In this document: piece after piece, positions 1 to 7,037 of the stretch
Layout of the letters: each line of letters starts with the position of its first letter
Position numbering within the stretch: position 1 is the first letter of the stretch
DNA from: Bacteroidota bacterium
GTDB lineage: Bacteria > Bacteroidota > Ignavibacteria > Kapaibacteriales > UBA2268
Direction of reading: 5' to 3'
Length of the DNA: 9,861 nucleotides
NCBI GenBank assembly: GCA_027371665.1
Contig: DAHXMP010000131.1
Location: 1-9,861 of the forward strand
Made by a program: the position numbers and the translations under genes
The notes under the pieces: model-generated
The model's input: the letters and a program-made list of their open reading frames with translations, nothing else
Told to the model about the DNA's origin: nothing
Databases searched by the model: none

Positions 1-1
1 T

Positions 2-418
2 ACACCTGATTTCGATATTAATGATTCTTTAAAAAATTTTGATAATGTCGATGACATTATTTTTGATAATGATTGTGTATGGATGTGTAATCGTAACTTA
101 GGTATTCTTAAATTTAGCAAAACAACAAATGTTAATTTCTCAATTAAAAAAACTGAAAATATTACGACTTACAAAAATTTCCCCAATCCATTCTCCTCCT
201 CATTCAGCATAGTATTCACAAATAGCACTGTCTCTGCTGTTTCAATAGTTCTATACGACATTCTCGGCGATAAAATATATTCAAAAGAGCTTGGCTTTCT
301 CGATAGTGGGCAACATGAAACAATGCTCGAACCCGGCACTGACATAAGTCCCGGCTGCTATATCGTTGCTATAAGGTGCGGTGCTTCTGTTCAGTATTTG
401 AATGTTCTTAAAGAATAG
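2..418 (+). CDS. C-terminal part of a T9SS-secreted protein (type A sorting domain), 5' truncated by window edge
   Basis: The reading frame is open from the first bases of the window to a TAG stop, giving 138 visible residues; the true start lies outside. The internal ATG at 83 is not a credible start because the frame continues upstream with protein-like sequence. Residues about 19-38 (IIFDNDCVWMCNRNLGILKF) resemble one blade of a two-component-regulator-type beta-propeller (Reg_prop), though this is weak. Residues about 58-138 look like a T9SS type A C-terminal sorting domain: NFPNPF near its start, an LYDILGDKIYSKEL strand pair, a DSGQHE turn, SPGCYIVAI and a basic end in LNVLKE. In the family, this domain directs export through the outer membrane and is cleaved during surface anchoring or release. 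The upstream function of the protein cannot be told from this tail. Confidence 0.85.
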   Translation, partial: TPDFDINDSLKNFDNVDDIIFDNDCVWMCNRNLGILKFSKTTNVNFSIKKTENITTYKNFPNPFSSSFSIVFTNSTVSAVSIVLYDILGDKIYSKELGFLDSGQHETMLEPGTDISPGCYIVAIRCGASVQYLNVLKE

Positions 419-433
419 TGAATATTTTTTTTC

Positions 434-2806
434 TCACAACAATTCCACCACCGTAACGCCGGCACCACCTTCCGGGAGTGTGCCTTCGCGGAATGTCAGC
501 TTCGACGGATGCATCGCAAGAAATTCATGTATAGCTTTTCTCAAGGCTCCGGTGCCTTTTCCATGAATAATGGTAATGAAAGCCACATTCGCCATCAGGG
601 CATTTGAAATAAATTCGTCTGTTTCGTTTAGGGCTTCGCCTGCTCTTTTCCCCCGCAGGTCGAGCGTTGTCTGCACATCGAATTTTATATTGTTGGCTAT
701 GGATGTCCCCTTTTTTGCCTTTTTCTGCTTTTTGACTAAGATTAAGCCTGCCAAAGGCAGTTTGAATTTCACTCCGTTGAAATCGCAGAGTGCAGTTCCG
801 TTCTCCGGGTATAATTCAAGTATGACACCCGTTATAATCGAATCTTCCGATGTAACATGGTCTCCGATTTTAAATTCCCGGACTTCCGGCTTTGATATGT
901 CATCGGAAACAGATTCTTTAATTTTCGCTTCTATATTTGCTTTTTCGGCATGAAAGCGTGATTTAATCCCGGCAATGCTTTTTTCGCCTTCCCTTATTTC
1001 CCTGATTGTGTTCTCGATAAGGGCATTGGCATTAGCGAGAATATCATTGGCATCTTTATAAGCATTGTCAATCAGGTTCTGCCTTTTTTGCTTAATGTCT
1101 TTATATTTTATCTCATAATCTTTCCTGATTTTTTCGGTCAAGACCTTTTCCTGCTCTGCTTCCATTCTCAGTTCTTCTGCTTCGGATTTATATTTTTGAA
1201 GCATTGAAATACTTTCTTCGAGTTCGGAATGTTTTGTTCCTATATATTTTTTCGCCCTGTCGAGTACCAAGGATGACAAACCGAGATTCTCAGCCAGTTG
1301 GAAGGCATAGCTGTTACCCGGTACACCCTGCAAAAATTTATATGTCGGCTTCAATTGCGATTCGTTAAATTCGAGCGAGTCGTTCTCTATTTCAGAGCGG
1401 GTGAGTGCATAAGTCTTCAGCGATGAATGATGAGTCGTCGCAACAAAAAATGATTTAAGCTCCAGGAAACTGTCCAAGATTCCGGAAGCGAGTGCCGTTC
1501 CTTCCTGCGGGTCAGTCCCGGAGCCAATTTCGTCAATTAATACGAGAGAATCTTTAGTCGAATATTCGAGAATATTTTTAAGCCGTATGATTTGCGAACT
1601 GAACGTGCTTAAATCGTTTTGAATAGACTGGTGGTCGCCGATTGACGAAAAAATGTTCCTGAAATTCGTTCTGCACATACCGAGCGGAAAAATTCCGCTC
1701 AAAGCCATTGCTATATTCAGTCCCACGCTTTTCAAAGCTACGGTCTTGCCTCCTGCATTAGGTCCCGAAATGAGATGTCCTCTTTTCTCATCGGCAAATT
1801 CAATACTCATCTGGACAACCTTGTTCTTCCCTTTGGAATGAACGAGAAGAGGGTGTTTGATATATGTCAGTTGTATTTCGTTTTCATCTATGATATCCGG
1901 TTTCAAACCCCCGAATTCCATTGCATATTTTGCCCGGGCATAGAGCGAATCGAGATGTGCAATAATATCCATCGAACCGAGAAACGATTGTGCCTCGTCT
2001 CCTATTTCAGCCGTCAGGTTAGTTAAAATCTTATAAATCTCTCTTTTCTCTTCGCTCAAGAGCAGGGATAGCTCGTTATTCATCTCTATAACTTCCGCCG
2101 GTTCCATGAAAACCGTAGAGCCTGTCTGGGAAAGCCCGTGAATAATTCCCTGTATGTGTCTTTTATGCTCGACCTTAACAGGCAGAACGAATCTACCTTC
2201 CCTCAGTGAAATAAACTCTTCCTGCAGAAGGTCATCGCCTGATACTTTCTTCAGAATCGAATTCAGCCTGTGCCTCAGGCGTCCCGATTTTTCGAGAATT
2301 TCTTTCCTGATTCTTGCAAGCTCTTTTGTGGCATTGTCTCTTACTTCCCCCGTTTCGTTAATCGTGTCCTCGATATGTTTTTCGAGCAGTCTGTTGTCAT
2401 GCAGATTTGACGCCTCCTCATTCAAATTGGGATATGTATCTTTTCTGCTCACAAAAAAGCTTTTAATTAGCCTCGAAGCCCTAATTGAAGCATTTAGGGA
2501 CAAAATTTCTTCGGGCAATAATACGGCATTTTTAACGAGAGATTTGTATAATTTCGGACGTATATCCGAAAAACCTTCGAATGGGACATGCTCGTCGAGT
2601 GAGAGCAGGGCAGTCATTTCTTCGATGAGGATGTGCTCAAGCTTCAGGTAGAAATAATCCTCCAAAGGTTTAAGGCTAGATATAACTTCTTTTCCAGGTT
2701 CGGAAAAGCAGTAATTTGACAGGAAATTGAGTATGACGGGAAATTCAAGCTGGTTCAGTGTTTCGTTCAGTAAGAACTGCTCTTCATCGTTGGTGTTTTG
2801 CTCCAT
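434..2806 (-). CDS. mutS2: Endonuclease MutS2 (MutS-family ATPase with C-terminal Smr domain)
   Basis: This 790-residue protein matches MutS2 in length and order of parts. The N-terminal helical core and clamp (about 15-330) lack the mismatch-binding domain of MutS1. The ATPase domain shows Walker A GPNAGGKT (348-355), a signature-like NDLSTFSSQ (397-405), Walker B LVLIDEIGSGTDPQEG (421-436) and a TTHH switch (457-460). A long charged coiled coil (about 515-635) follows, then a KOW-like beta segment (about 645-692) and a Smr domain (about 712-790) with LDLRG (715-719) and IHGKGTG (747-753). All key motifs are intact. Family members suppress homologous recombination by acting on branched DNA; in Bacillus subtilis MutS2 also binds collided ribosomes, so the cellular role here may be DNA- or ribosome-directed. 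It is the second gene of an operon, starting 2 bases after the yqeY stop. Its ribosome-binding site must lie inside yqeY and is weak. Confidence 0.97.
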   Translation of the reverse strand: MEQNTNDEEQFLLNETLNQLEFPVILNFLSNYCFSEPGKEVISSLKPLEDYFYLKLEHILIEEMTALLSLDEHVPFEGFSDIRPKLYKSLVKNAVLLPEEILSLNASIRASRLIKSFFVSRKDTYPNLNEEASNLHDNRLLEKHIEDTINETGEVRDNATKELARIRKEILEKSGRLRHRLNSILKKVSGDDLLQEEFISLREGRFVLPVKVEHKRHIQGIIHGLSQTGSTVFMEPAEVIEMNNELSLLLSEEKREIYKILTNLTAEIGDEAQSFLGSMDIIAHLDSLYARAKYAMEFGGLKPDIIDENEIQLTYIKHPLLVHSKGKNKVVQMSIEFADEKRGHLISGPNAGGKTVALKSVGLNIAMALSGIFPLGMCRTNFRNIFSSIGDHQSIQNDLSTFSSQIIRLKNILEYSTKDSLVLIDEIGSGTDPQEGTALASGILDSFLELKSFFVATTHHSSLKTYALTRSEIENDSLEFNESQLKPTYKFLQGVPGNSYAFQLAENLGLSSLVLDRAKKYIGTKHSELEESISMLQKYKSEAEELRMEAEQEKVLTEKIRKDYEIKYKDIKQKRQNLIDNAYKDANDILANANALIENTIREIREGEKSIAGIKSRFHAEKANIEAKIKESVSDDISKPEVREFKIGDHVTSEDSIITGVILELYPENGTALCDFNGVKFKLPLAGLILVKKQKKAKKGTSIANNIKFDVQTTLDLRGKRAGEALNETDEFISNALMANVAFITIIHGKGTGALRKAIHEFLAMHPSKLTFREGTLPEGGAGVTVVELL

Positions 2807-2808
2807 TA

Positions 2809-3255
2809 TTAGCTCAATAATTCTCTGACAAATTGCTGAACCTTTGCTCCGTCAGCTTTCCCTTTAAGTTCCTTCATCGCAAGACCCATTACTTTGCCCA
2901 AGTCTTTTATATCAATTGCACCGGCATCGGCAATAACTTTGCGGATTATTTCTTTTATTTCGTCATCGGATATTTGTTTCGGGAGAAATTCATCTATTAT
3001 AGCAAGTTCCTGCTTTTCCTTGTCTGCAAGTTCCTGCCTGCCTCCCTGGATGTAAAGAGCAATGGCGTCTTTCCGTTTTTTCGCCGCTGACTGCAAAATT
3101 TTCAGCTCGTCGTCGGTATTCATTTCCCTGCCGGCACCGCTTTTGTTAAATTCGATAATCGCTGCACGAATTGAACGCATCGTGTCCAGCCTTACCTTTT
3201 CGCCGGACTTAATTGCGTTCTTCAGTTCTTCATTTATTTTTTGCTCGAGTCCCAT
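2809..3255 (-). CDS. yqeY: GatB/YqeY domain protein (YqeY family)
   Basis: The protein has 148 residues, the usual YqeY length, when started at the ATG at 3253-3255. That start has an AAGAGG Shine-Dalgarno just upstream. A longer frame from 3291 adds MLIVNYQLIRGT, which is only translated intergenic heptamer repeat and is rejected. Family landmarks are visible: the helical KSGEKVRLDTMRSIRAAI segment (about 16-33), AKKRKDAIALYIQGGRQELA (58-77), KEKQELAIIDEFLPKQ (79-94) and the C-terminal LGKVMGLAMKELKGKADG (119-136). YqeY resembles the tRNA-binding tail domain of the GatB subunit of Asp/Glu-tRNA amidotransferase, but its function is not firmly known. It is first in an operon with mutS2. A TAATTTTG box lies about 50 bases upstream of the start. 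Confidence 0.95.
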   Translation of the reverse strand: MGLEQKINEELKNAIKSGEKVRLDTMRSIRAAIIEFNKSGAGREMNTDDELKILQSAAKKRKDAIALYIQGGRQELADKEKQELAIIDEFLPKQISDDEIKEIIRKVIADAGAIDIKDLGKVMGLAMKELKGKADGAKVQQFVRELLS

Positions 3256-3259
3256 AGTT

Positions 3260-3265
3260 CCTCTT
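3260..3265 (-). promoter_or_regulatory. Shine-Dalgarno of yqeY that fixes its start
   Basis: On the minus strand the sequence reads AAGAGGAACT directly before the ATG at 3253-3255. The spacing is short (4 bases after AAGAGG), but it is the only good ribosome-binding match near the candidate starts and gives a protein of standard family length. Confidence 0.6.
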
Positions 3266-3269
3266 ATTA

Positions 3270-3300
3270 ATTGATAATTGACAATTAACAATTGAAAATT
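3270..3300. repeat. Heptamer array (ATTGACA-like) in the yqeY leader
   Basis: Four imperfect 7-base units run head to tail: ATTGATA, ATTGACA, ATTAACA, ATTGAAA, then a partial ATT. The array lies between the proposed yqeY -7 box and its Shine-Dalgarno, so it would be transcribed in the 5' leader. Arrays of this look occur in intergenic DNA of many bacteria and their function is unknown. Confidence 0.7.
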
Positions 3301-3303
3301 CTA

Positions 3304-3337
3304 CAAAATTACTGATAAAAATGAAAGAAATCTCAAG
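3304..3337 (-). promoter_or_regulatory. Candidate Bacteroidota-type promoter for yqeY-mutS2
   Basis: The minus strand contains TAATTTTG (3304-3311), an exact match to the Bacteroidota -7 consensus TANNTTTG, about 50 bases before the yqeY start. The upstream box is poor: CTTG (3334-3337) with a 22-base spacer, longer than usual. The -7 box is therefore the main evidence, and the assignment is an inference. Confidence 0.4.
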
Positions 3338-3446
3338 ATTTATTTTATTGAAAATAATTATGGTATAAAGACTAATATCATCTAAAAATAATTTTAGCCG
3401 GCAATAATTCAATTTCAATTTCGTAATAGCAGAAAAATAAATCTTA

Positions 3447-3830
3447 ATGCTAAAAAAAATTAGAAATATCGAGTTGAATAGCGGAAGAGTTAAAATAATA
3501 ACTCTTTTGTTGTTACTTTTTTATGTGAATCTCAGCACTTTTTCAGTGATTCATTTTCATATTCATTTGCTTGAAGAGCAAACTCATTCAAAAACTCAAC
3601 ACACCGTAAATATTTCAGTTCCGCAATTTCATAAAGGATTGTCGGAAGACGGGGAATGTCCGCTCTGCATCTTTTTGACTCAATTTCACAATGCTTTCCT
3701 GAAACATGACAATACACAAATAATTTCTATTTCATTCATTGGAACAATTCAATCTAAAATATTAAATATATTTGAACCATACAATTTACATTTCGACAGC
3801 CGCTCACCTCCAAGTTTACTTTATTCATAA
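3447..3830 (+). CDS. Small membrane-anchored His-rich protein with CPLC motif, possible metal-handling protein
   Basis: A 127-residue protein with a basic N-terminus, one hydrophobic segment (about 15-36: signal peptide or anchor) and a probably periplasmic remainder. Just after the hydrophobic segment is an HFHIH cluster (His36, 38, 40), then His47, 52 and 62, a CPLC motif (71-74), His81 and His87, and an R-S-P-P-S end (119-123). The His cluster, CPxC and Arg-x-Pro-Pro tail recall the small DUF2946-type proteins often encoded near TonB-dependent copper receptors. The resemblance is by eye only; I do not recognise the protein with certainty. It lies 157 bases before a TonB-dependent receptor in the same direction, which supports a link to metal or metal-complex uptake. 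The start ATG lacks a clear Shine-Dalgarno, common in Bacteroidota. No promoter was confidently found. Confidence 0.75.
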   Translation: MLKKIRNIELNSGRVKIITLLLLLFYVNLSTFSVIHFHIHLLEEQTHSKTQHTVNISVPQFHKGLSEDGECPLCIFLTQFHNAFLKHDNTQIISISFIGTIQSKILNIFEPYNLHFDSRSPPSLLYS

Positions 3831-3852
3831 TCGTTTAGTTAATAAATTACAA

Positions 3853-3882
3853 TGACATGCTTCGACTCCGCTCAGCATGACA
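3853..3882. repeat. REP-like palindromic intergenic repeat
   Basis: The core CATGCTTCGACTCCGCTCAG continues to CATG; six-base arms CATGCT (3856-3861) and AGCATG (3874-3879) enclose a 12-base loop. I recognise the reverse complement (CTGAGCGGAGTCGAAGCATG) as close to an intergenic palindrome seen in many Bacteroidota, Acidobacteria and related genomes (CTGAGCGGAGTCGAAGGA-like). It is far more GC-rich than the surrounding DNA and sits between the CPLC protein and the receptor gene, upstream of the latter's promoter. Confidence 0.65.
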
Positions 3883-3908
3883 TCATTTAGTAAGAAAAAT
3901 TTTCTGAT

Positions 3909-3938
3909 TTTGAAACAGTATAATTGAATATAATTTTA
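3909..3938 (+). promoter_or_regulatory. Candidate promoter of the TonB-dependent receptor gene
   Basis: TTTG (3909-3912), an 18-base spacer and TAATTTTA (3931-3938) match five of six fixed positions of the Bacteroidota -7 box TANNTTTG with an acceptable -33 box. The predicted leader is about 40-45 bases. Another TAATTTTG at 3952-3959 matches the -7 box exactly but has no TTTG at the right distance. The surrounding 60 bases have about 12% G+C, so chance AT matches are possible. The same TTTG-N18-TANNT form appears at 6762 and 8874. Confidence 0.45.
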
Positions 3939-3987
3939 AATAATTAAAAAATAATTTTGATAATAAATATTAAATAAAATATATAAT

Positions 3988-6414
3988 ATGAATAAAATAA
4001 GGCTATTACATAGAGTATTTTTTGTATTTTTTCTTATTCTAAGCCAAAAAGCCTTGAGTGTTGAACCGCCTCCTTTATCGAATACTATAGAATATACTGT
4101 CTATGTTTACGACGCAAACGATAAAGCCCCAATGAATGCAGCAAGTGTTTATATTGTAAGGGATGGTGTTACAATCAAGTTTCAGGCTTCTAATGCAGCC
4201 GGTATTGCAACTATCCGCAACATAATACCCGGCAAATATATGCTGTACGTAACCTTTTTGGATTACAACAATTACTCTGCCCAAATCTTGATTGATAAAG
4301 AACATTTTATTGATTCTGTTGGCATGACACTCAATAAAGGCATTACAACAGATACCGTCAGCGTTATAGCAAACCGTGTGACCGAAGAACAGCCAATCAG
4401 TCTAAGCAACGGTGTCCAAACGTTTAATGCCCAGACTTACCATGCCGCACCGACTTCGCAATTATACAACTTAATGCAGGAAAAAGTCATAGGTGCCGTG
4501 AAAGCTCCAACAGGCGAAGTCCATATTCGCGGCATGCACGGCGAATTTACCTATTATCTCGATGGTGCTCCCATCCCTCTCGGTGTTTTCGGCGGCTTGA
4601 ATGAAGTCATTGACCCGAAAGTTATTTACAGAATGACAATGCTTACTGGCGGCGAGCCCGCAGAATATGGAGGGCAGATGGCAGGCATTATGGATATTCA
4701 GACGATGGTGCCTTCGACCGATTTACATTTTGATTTTTCCACATATGGAGGAAGCTTTCTCGTTTTTAACGGGACAAGCCCCTTTTCCCCCGGCAGCGAA
4801 GTGTCTTATGGACAGTCGAGCAGTGTTCCCGGGGACACTCTTGGCGGCAGGGTGGGTCCTTTCCGTGCATTAAATTCAAACGGGCAGTTCCTCTCGGCAA
4901 GCCAGAGAATCGAATCCTTCGGTTATTATCTGTCTTTTTCCCGCCAGGAGACAGACAGGAGAGTTGACACTCCCGTCCCGACTCTTTATAATGACCATGG
5001 AACGGATTACTTTGCCTTCGGGAAATTCGATTACCTGCTTTCACCCAATGACCGCCTGACTGCAAACCTGAATTACAGCATAACCCATAACCAGGTGCCT
5101 TTCGACAGCCTCGTGCAGGGATTTTCCCCCGCTGGCCAGATGAGCTATAATTCATTCCAGACTTTGTCATATTATCACCTGATTTCATCCGAACAAAATG
5201 CGGGAAAAGATTTCAATATAGCCTTCTTTGCAAGGCAGGGTGGTTTGAATTACGCTCCCAGTGCCGTCAGCCCCGTTAATTTTCAGTTTGCCGGCGACAG
5301 CACTTATTATGCATTATCCGAAAACCGCAATTTCAATACATTGGGTATCAGGAGCGTCCTGAATTACAGGCTTTCCGAAGAATTTAAGCTCGGTTTCGGT
5401 TTTAACCTGGGCAATACGACAGGCAGCGAAGATTTCTCTTCGAGAGACAGACTCGGCAAGCCGGGTCCCGAAGTGAAAGACAATTTCACGGGCTCCGACT
5501 TCGGAATCTATGCTGAGGAAGAATTTCAGCCTCTCGACTGGTTCAGGCTCGATGCCGGCATCAGGTACGACCAGCATATAGCCCCCGATGTCAGCATGCA
5601 AACCATGTTCAGCCCGAGAATAAAATTTAACTTCTTCATAGATGAAGACAATACTCTGCTCCTTTATTACGGAAAATTATTCATGCCGACAAATATCGAG
5701 GGTTTAAGGCTGCTCGCAAGCAATATTACCGGTTCCGGCATAGCCACACTTCCAGAAAAGGACGATATGTTCGAAGCCGATTATATCCATGCTTTCCCTT
5801 TTGGGCTGACAATGAAAGCCGCCGCCTATTACAGGTACGCATCTCCCGGCTTGGATGACCAGACCATCGGCTCCAGCGCCGTGAAAACTCCCGTCAATAT
5901 CGCCCAGGTTCACACAACCGGGCTCGAGCTTGGTTTATCATATTCATTGCCCGAGAAATATTTATCCGCTTACCTGAATACTGCTCTCAATCATGCTTAC
6001 GGTTCGGGTGCCATCACGGGAGGCTTCCTGCCCATCGAATCCGACGGTTCAGCCACCGACCTCGACCACGACCAGAGGCTAACTATGGTGCTTGGCATCA
6101 ATTATCAGCCCGACGATTATTTCGTAAACTTAAATGTTAATTACGGCTCCGGCTTGACAAACGGCAATCCCGAAAACATTACATATCAGACGGGATTATT
6201 CGCTTTTAATTCCGCGGCACACGTTTCTCCCTATTTTACGATCAACTTGGGCGGGGGATACACATTCCACCTCGGCGGCGAAAAAACATTGGAGCCGTCT
6301 TTGTACATAAACAATATCTTGGACAGGAGCTATATAATCAAGGGTGCTTATTTCAGCGGTGCAAGCTGGGGAGAGCCGAGAAACGTGAGTCTGAAGCTTT
6401 CGCTGCATATTTAA
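3988..6414 (+). CDS. TonB-dependent outer-membrane receptor with N-terminal carboxypeptidase-regulatory-like domain
   Basis: The 808-residue product has a signal peptide (about 1-25: basic start, VFFVFFLILS core, cleavage near ALS), then a beta-sandwich of the carboxypeptidase regulatory-like type (about 35-115), typical of Bacteroidota receptors. DTVSV (122-126) fits a TonB box. The plug (about 140-240) shows GEVHIRGMHGEFTYYLDGAPIP (start 176, shown in outline: VHIRG, YYLDGAPI) and GGEPAEYGGQMAGIMDIQT (221-239). The remainder is a beta-barrel rich in alternating aromatic strands, ending in a strand NVSLKLSLHI, with Ile rather than the usual terminal aromatic. Such receptors import chelates or other large substrates using the TonB-ExbBD motor; the substrate cannot be read from sequence, but the preceding His/CPLC protein suggests a metal. 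There is no Shine-Dalgarno. G+C rises from AT-rich at the N-terminus to about 53% (5461-5520). Confidence 0.92.
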   Translation: MNKIRLLHRVFFVFFLILSQKALSVEPPPLSNTIEYTVYVYDANDKAPMNAASVYIVRDGVTIKFQASNAAGIATIRNIIPGKYMLYVTFLDYNNYSAQILIDKEHFIDSVGMTLNKGITTDTVSVIANRVTEEQPISLSNGVQTFNAQTYHAAPTSQLYNLMQEKVIGAVKAPTGEVHIRGMHGEFTYYLDGAPIPLGVFGGLNEVIDPKVIYRMTMLTGGEPAEYGGQMAGIMDIQTMVPSTDLHFDFSTYGGSFLVFNGTSPFSPGSEVSYGQSSSVPGDTLGGRVGPFRALNSNGQFLSASQRIESFGYYLSFSRQETDRRVDTPVPTLYNDHGTDYFAFGKFDYLLSPNDRLTANLNYSITHNQVPFDSLVQGFSPAGQMSYNSFQTLSYYHLISSEQNAGKDFNIAFFARQGGLNYAPSAVSPVNFQFAGDSTYYALSENRNFNTLGIRSVLNYRLSEEFKLGFGFNLGNTTGSEDFSSRDRLGKPGPEVKDNFTGSDFGIYAEEEFQPLDWFRLDAGIRYDQHIAPDVSMQTMFSPRIKFNFFIDEDNTLLLYYGKLFMPTNIEGLRLLASNITGSGIATLPEKDDMFEADYIHAFPFGLTMKAAAYYRYASPGLDDQTIGSSAVKTPVNIAQVHTTGLELGLSYSLPEKYLSAYLNTALNHAYGSGAITGGFLPIESDGSATDLDHDQRLTMVLGINYQPDDYFVNLNVNYGSGLTNGNPENITYQTGLFAFNSAAHVSPYFTINLGGGYTFHLGGEKTLEPSLYINNILDRSYIIKGAYFSGASWGEPRNVSLKLSLHI

Positions 6415-6760
6415 AAGAGTCGTAAGTCGTCAGAAAAAAGTTAAGCATAGCAATTATATAAACAAAGCCTATATTGTCTTAACCGTGGTTTCCGTGATTT
6501 TTTTGTCATTCAGAATTTATTTCAGAATCCATCGCCGTCAACCTGCATCCACACAAATTTTATCGCAAAGCCGCAGAGCCATATCCCGACAGTCATCTAT
6601 CATCTATTTGTTGTTTCTAATCTGCTCCCGACTAACGACTGCTAACTAACAACTATTTTCTATTTGCTATTAACTATTATCTATCTGTACCTATTCCTAA
6701 TTTCTCATTCCTAATTTTTTTTCGGTAAACGGCTAAAGGATTTTTTGCTTTTATAAATCT
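6415..6760. repeat. Gene-free spacer made of short degenerate intergenic repeats
   Basis: No credible coding sequence is present. The stretch is a patchwork of short repeats: two heptads GTCGTAA/GTCGTCA (6419-6432) just after the receptor stop, a GTCATTCAGAATTTATTTCA-like segment (about 6505-6525), CGCAAAGCCGCAGAG (6564-6578), two identical heptamers CATCTAT (6594-6607), and eight heptads with the form NCTANNN (6631-6686). No good intrinsic terminator for the receptor gene was seen. Confidence 0.6.
6631..6686. repeat. Heptamer array, consensus (A/T)CTAnnn, eight units
   Basis: The units read ACTAACG, ACTGCTA, ACTAACA, ACTATTT, TCTATTT, GCTATTA, ACTATTA and TCTATCT. CT is kept at positions 2-3 of every unit and A at position 4 in seven of eight, in exact 7-base register. 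The unit differs from those at 3270, 6594 and 8731, but the period is the same. Confidence 0.65.
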
Positions 6761-6761
6761 T

Positions 6762-6791
6762 TTTGCTATATTAGTGCAGTTATTATGTTTT
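6762..6791 (+). promoter_or_regulatory. Candidate promoter of the OmpA-family gene
   Basis: TTTG (6762-6765), 18 bases, then TATGTTTT (6784-6791) gives five of six fixed positions of TANNTTTG. The implied leader is about 240 bases and includes the inverted-repeat element at 6822-6895. The same arrangement, in the same place relative to that element, recurs at 8874-8903. Confidence 0.5.
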
Positions 6792-6821
6792 ACTATAAGG
6801 AAACATATTGAAAAAATACAT

Positions 6822-6907
6822 AAGAACTTTTTTGTCCCAAATCCCGCAATGCCCGCCAGCCCGAAGAATATACTATCTTCCTTTAAAAAGTTCTTCAGTA
6901 TTTTTTT
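6822..6907 (+). promoter_or_regulatory. Candidate structured 5' leader element, copy A
   Basis: AAGAACTTTTT (6822-6832) is the perfect reverse complement of AAAAAGTTCTT (6885-6895), an 11-base stem around a 52-base loop. An inner hairpin can form between GAAGA (6863-6867) and TCTTC (6876-6880). A run of seven T follows at 6901-6907, so the fold is terminator- or attenuator-like. The 5' arm and a loop block CCCGCAATGC (6843-6852) are conserved in a second copy before the LamG gene. Whether it acts as RNA, as DNA, or is just a dispersed repeat cannot be told from this window. Confidence 0.45.
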
Positions 6908-7025
6908 GGTTATATAAGGGTGCTCTGATTAAAAAAAAGCTTTGATGTTAGATTTTTTAAGGAATTTTAATAAAAAATTAAGTAATAATAGATCTTACAA
7001 TAACAAAATTTTTTTAACTAATTCT

Positions 7026-7031
7026 AAGGAG
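7026..7031 (+). promoter_or_regulatory. Shine-Dalgarno AAGGAG of the OmpA-family gene
   Basis: AAGGAG lies 6 bases before the ATG at 7038. It decides the start in favour of 7038 over the in-frame TTG/ATG at 6942/6945, which would put a 32-residue Asn/Lys-rich extension in front of a good signal peptide. Confidence 0.85.
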
Positions 7032-7037
7032 TGTGTT

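Noticed and set aside
405..428. Possible terminator (TTCTT-A-AAGAA followed by T run) between the convergent genes
   Set aside because: The palindrome has a one-base centre and overlaps the stop codon, so it cannot form a normal hairpin.
2154..2651. 165-residue plus-strand open frame inside mutS2
   Set aside because: It is the antisense shadow of a well-conserved mutS2 region, Ser-rich without domain features.
3256..3291. Longer yqeY start at 3291
   Set aside because: The added residues are translated heptamer repeat (IVNYQL) and the family length fits the start at 3255.
4766..5188. 140-residue minus-strand open frame inside the receptor gene
   Set aside because: Antisense to the barrel; low-complexity basic composition and no motif.
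6808..6945. TTG-started 45-residue frame in the OmpA leader (LKKYIRTFLSQIPQ...)
   Set aside because: No ATG and no matching frame conserved in the second copy of the element; more likely untranslated leader.
6942..7037. N-terminal extension of the OmpA-family gene from 6942/6945
   Set aside because: It lacks a ribosome-binding site and would block the signal peptide; AAGGAG at 7026 points to 7038.
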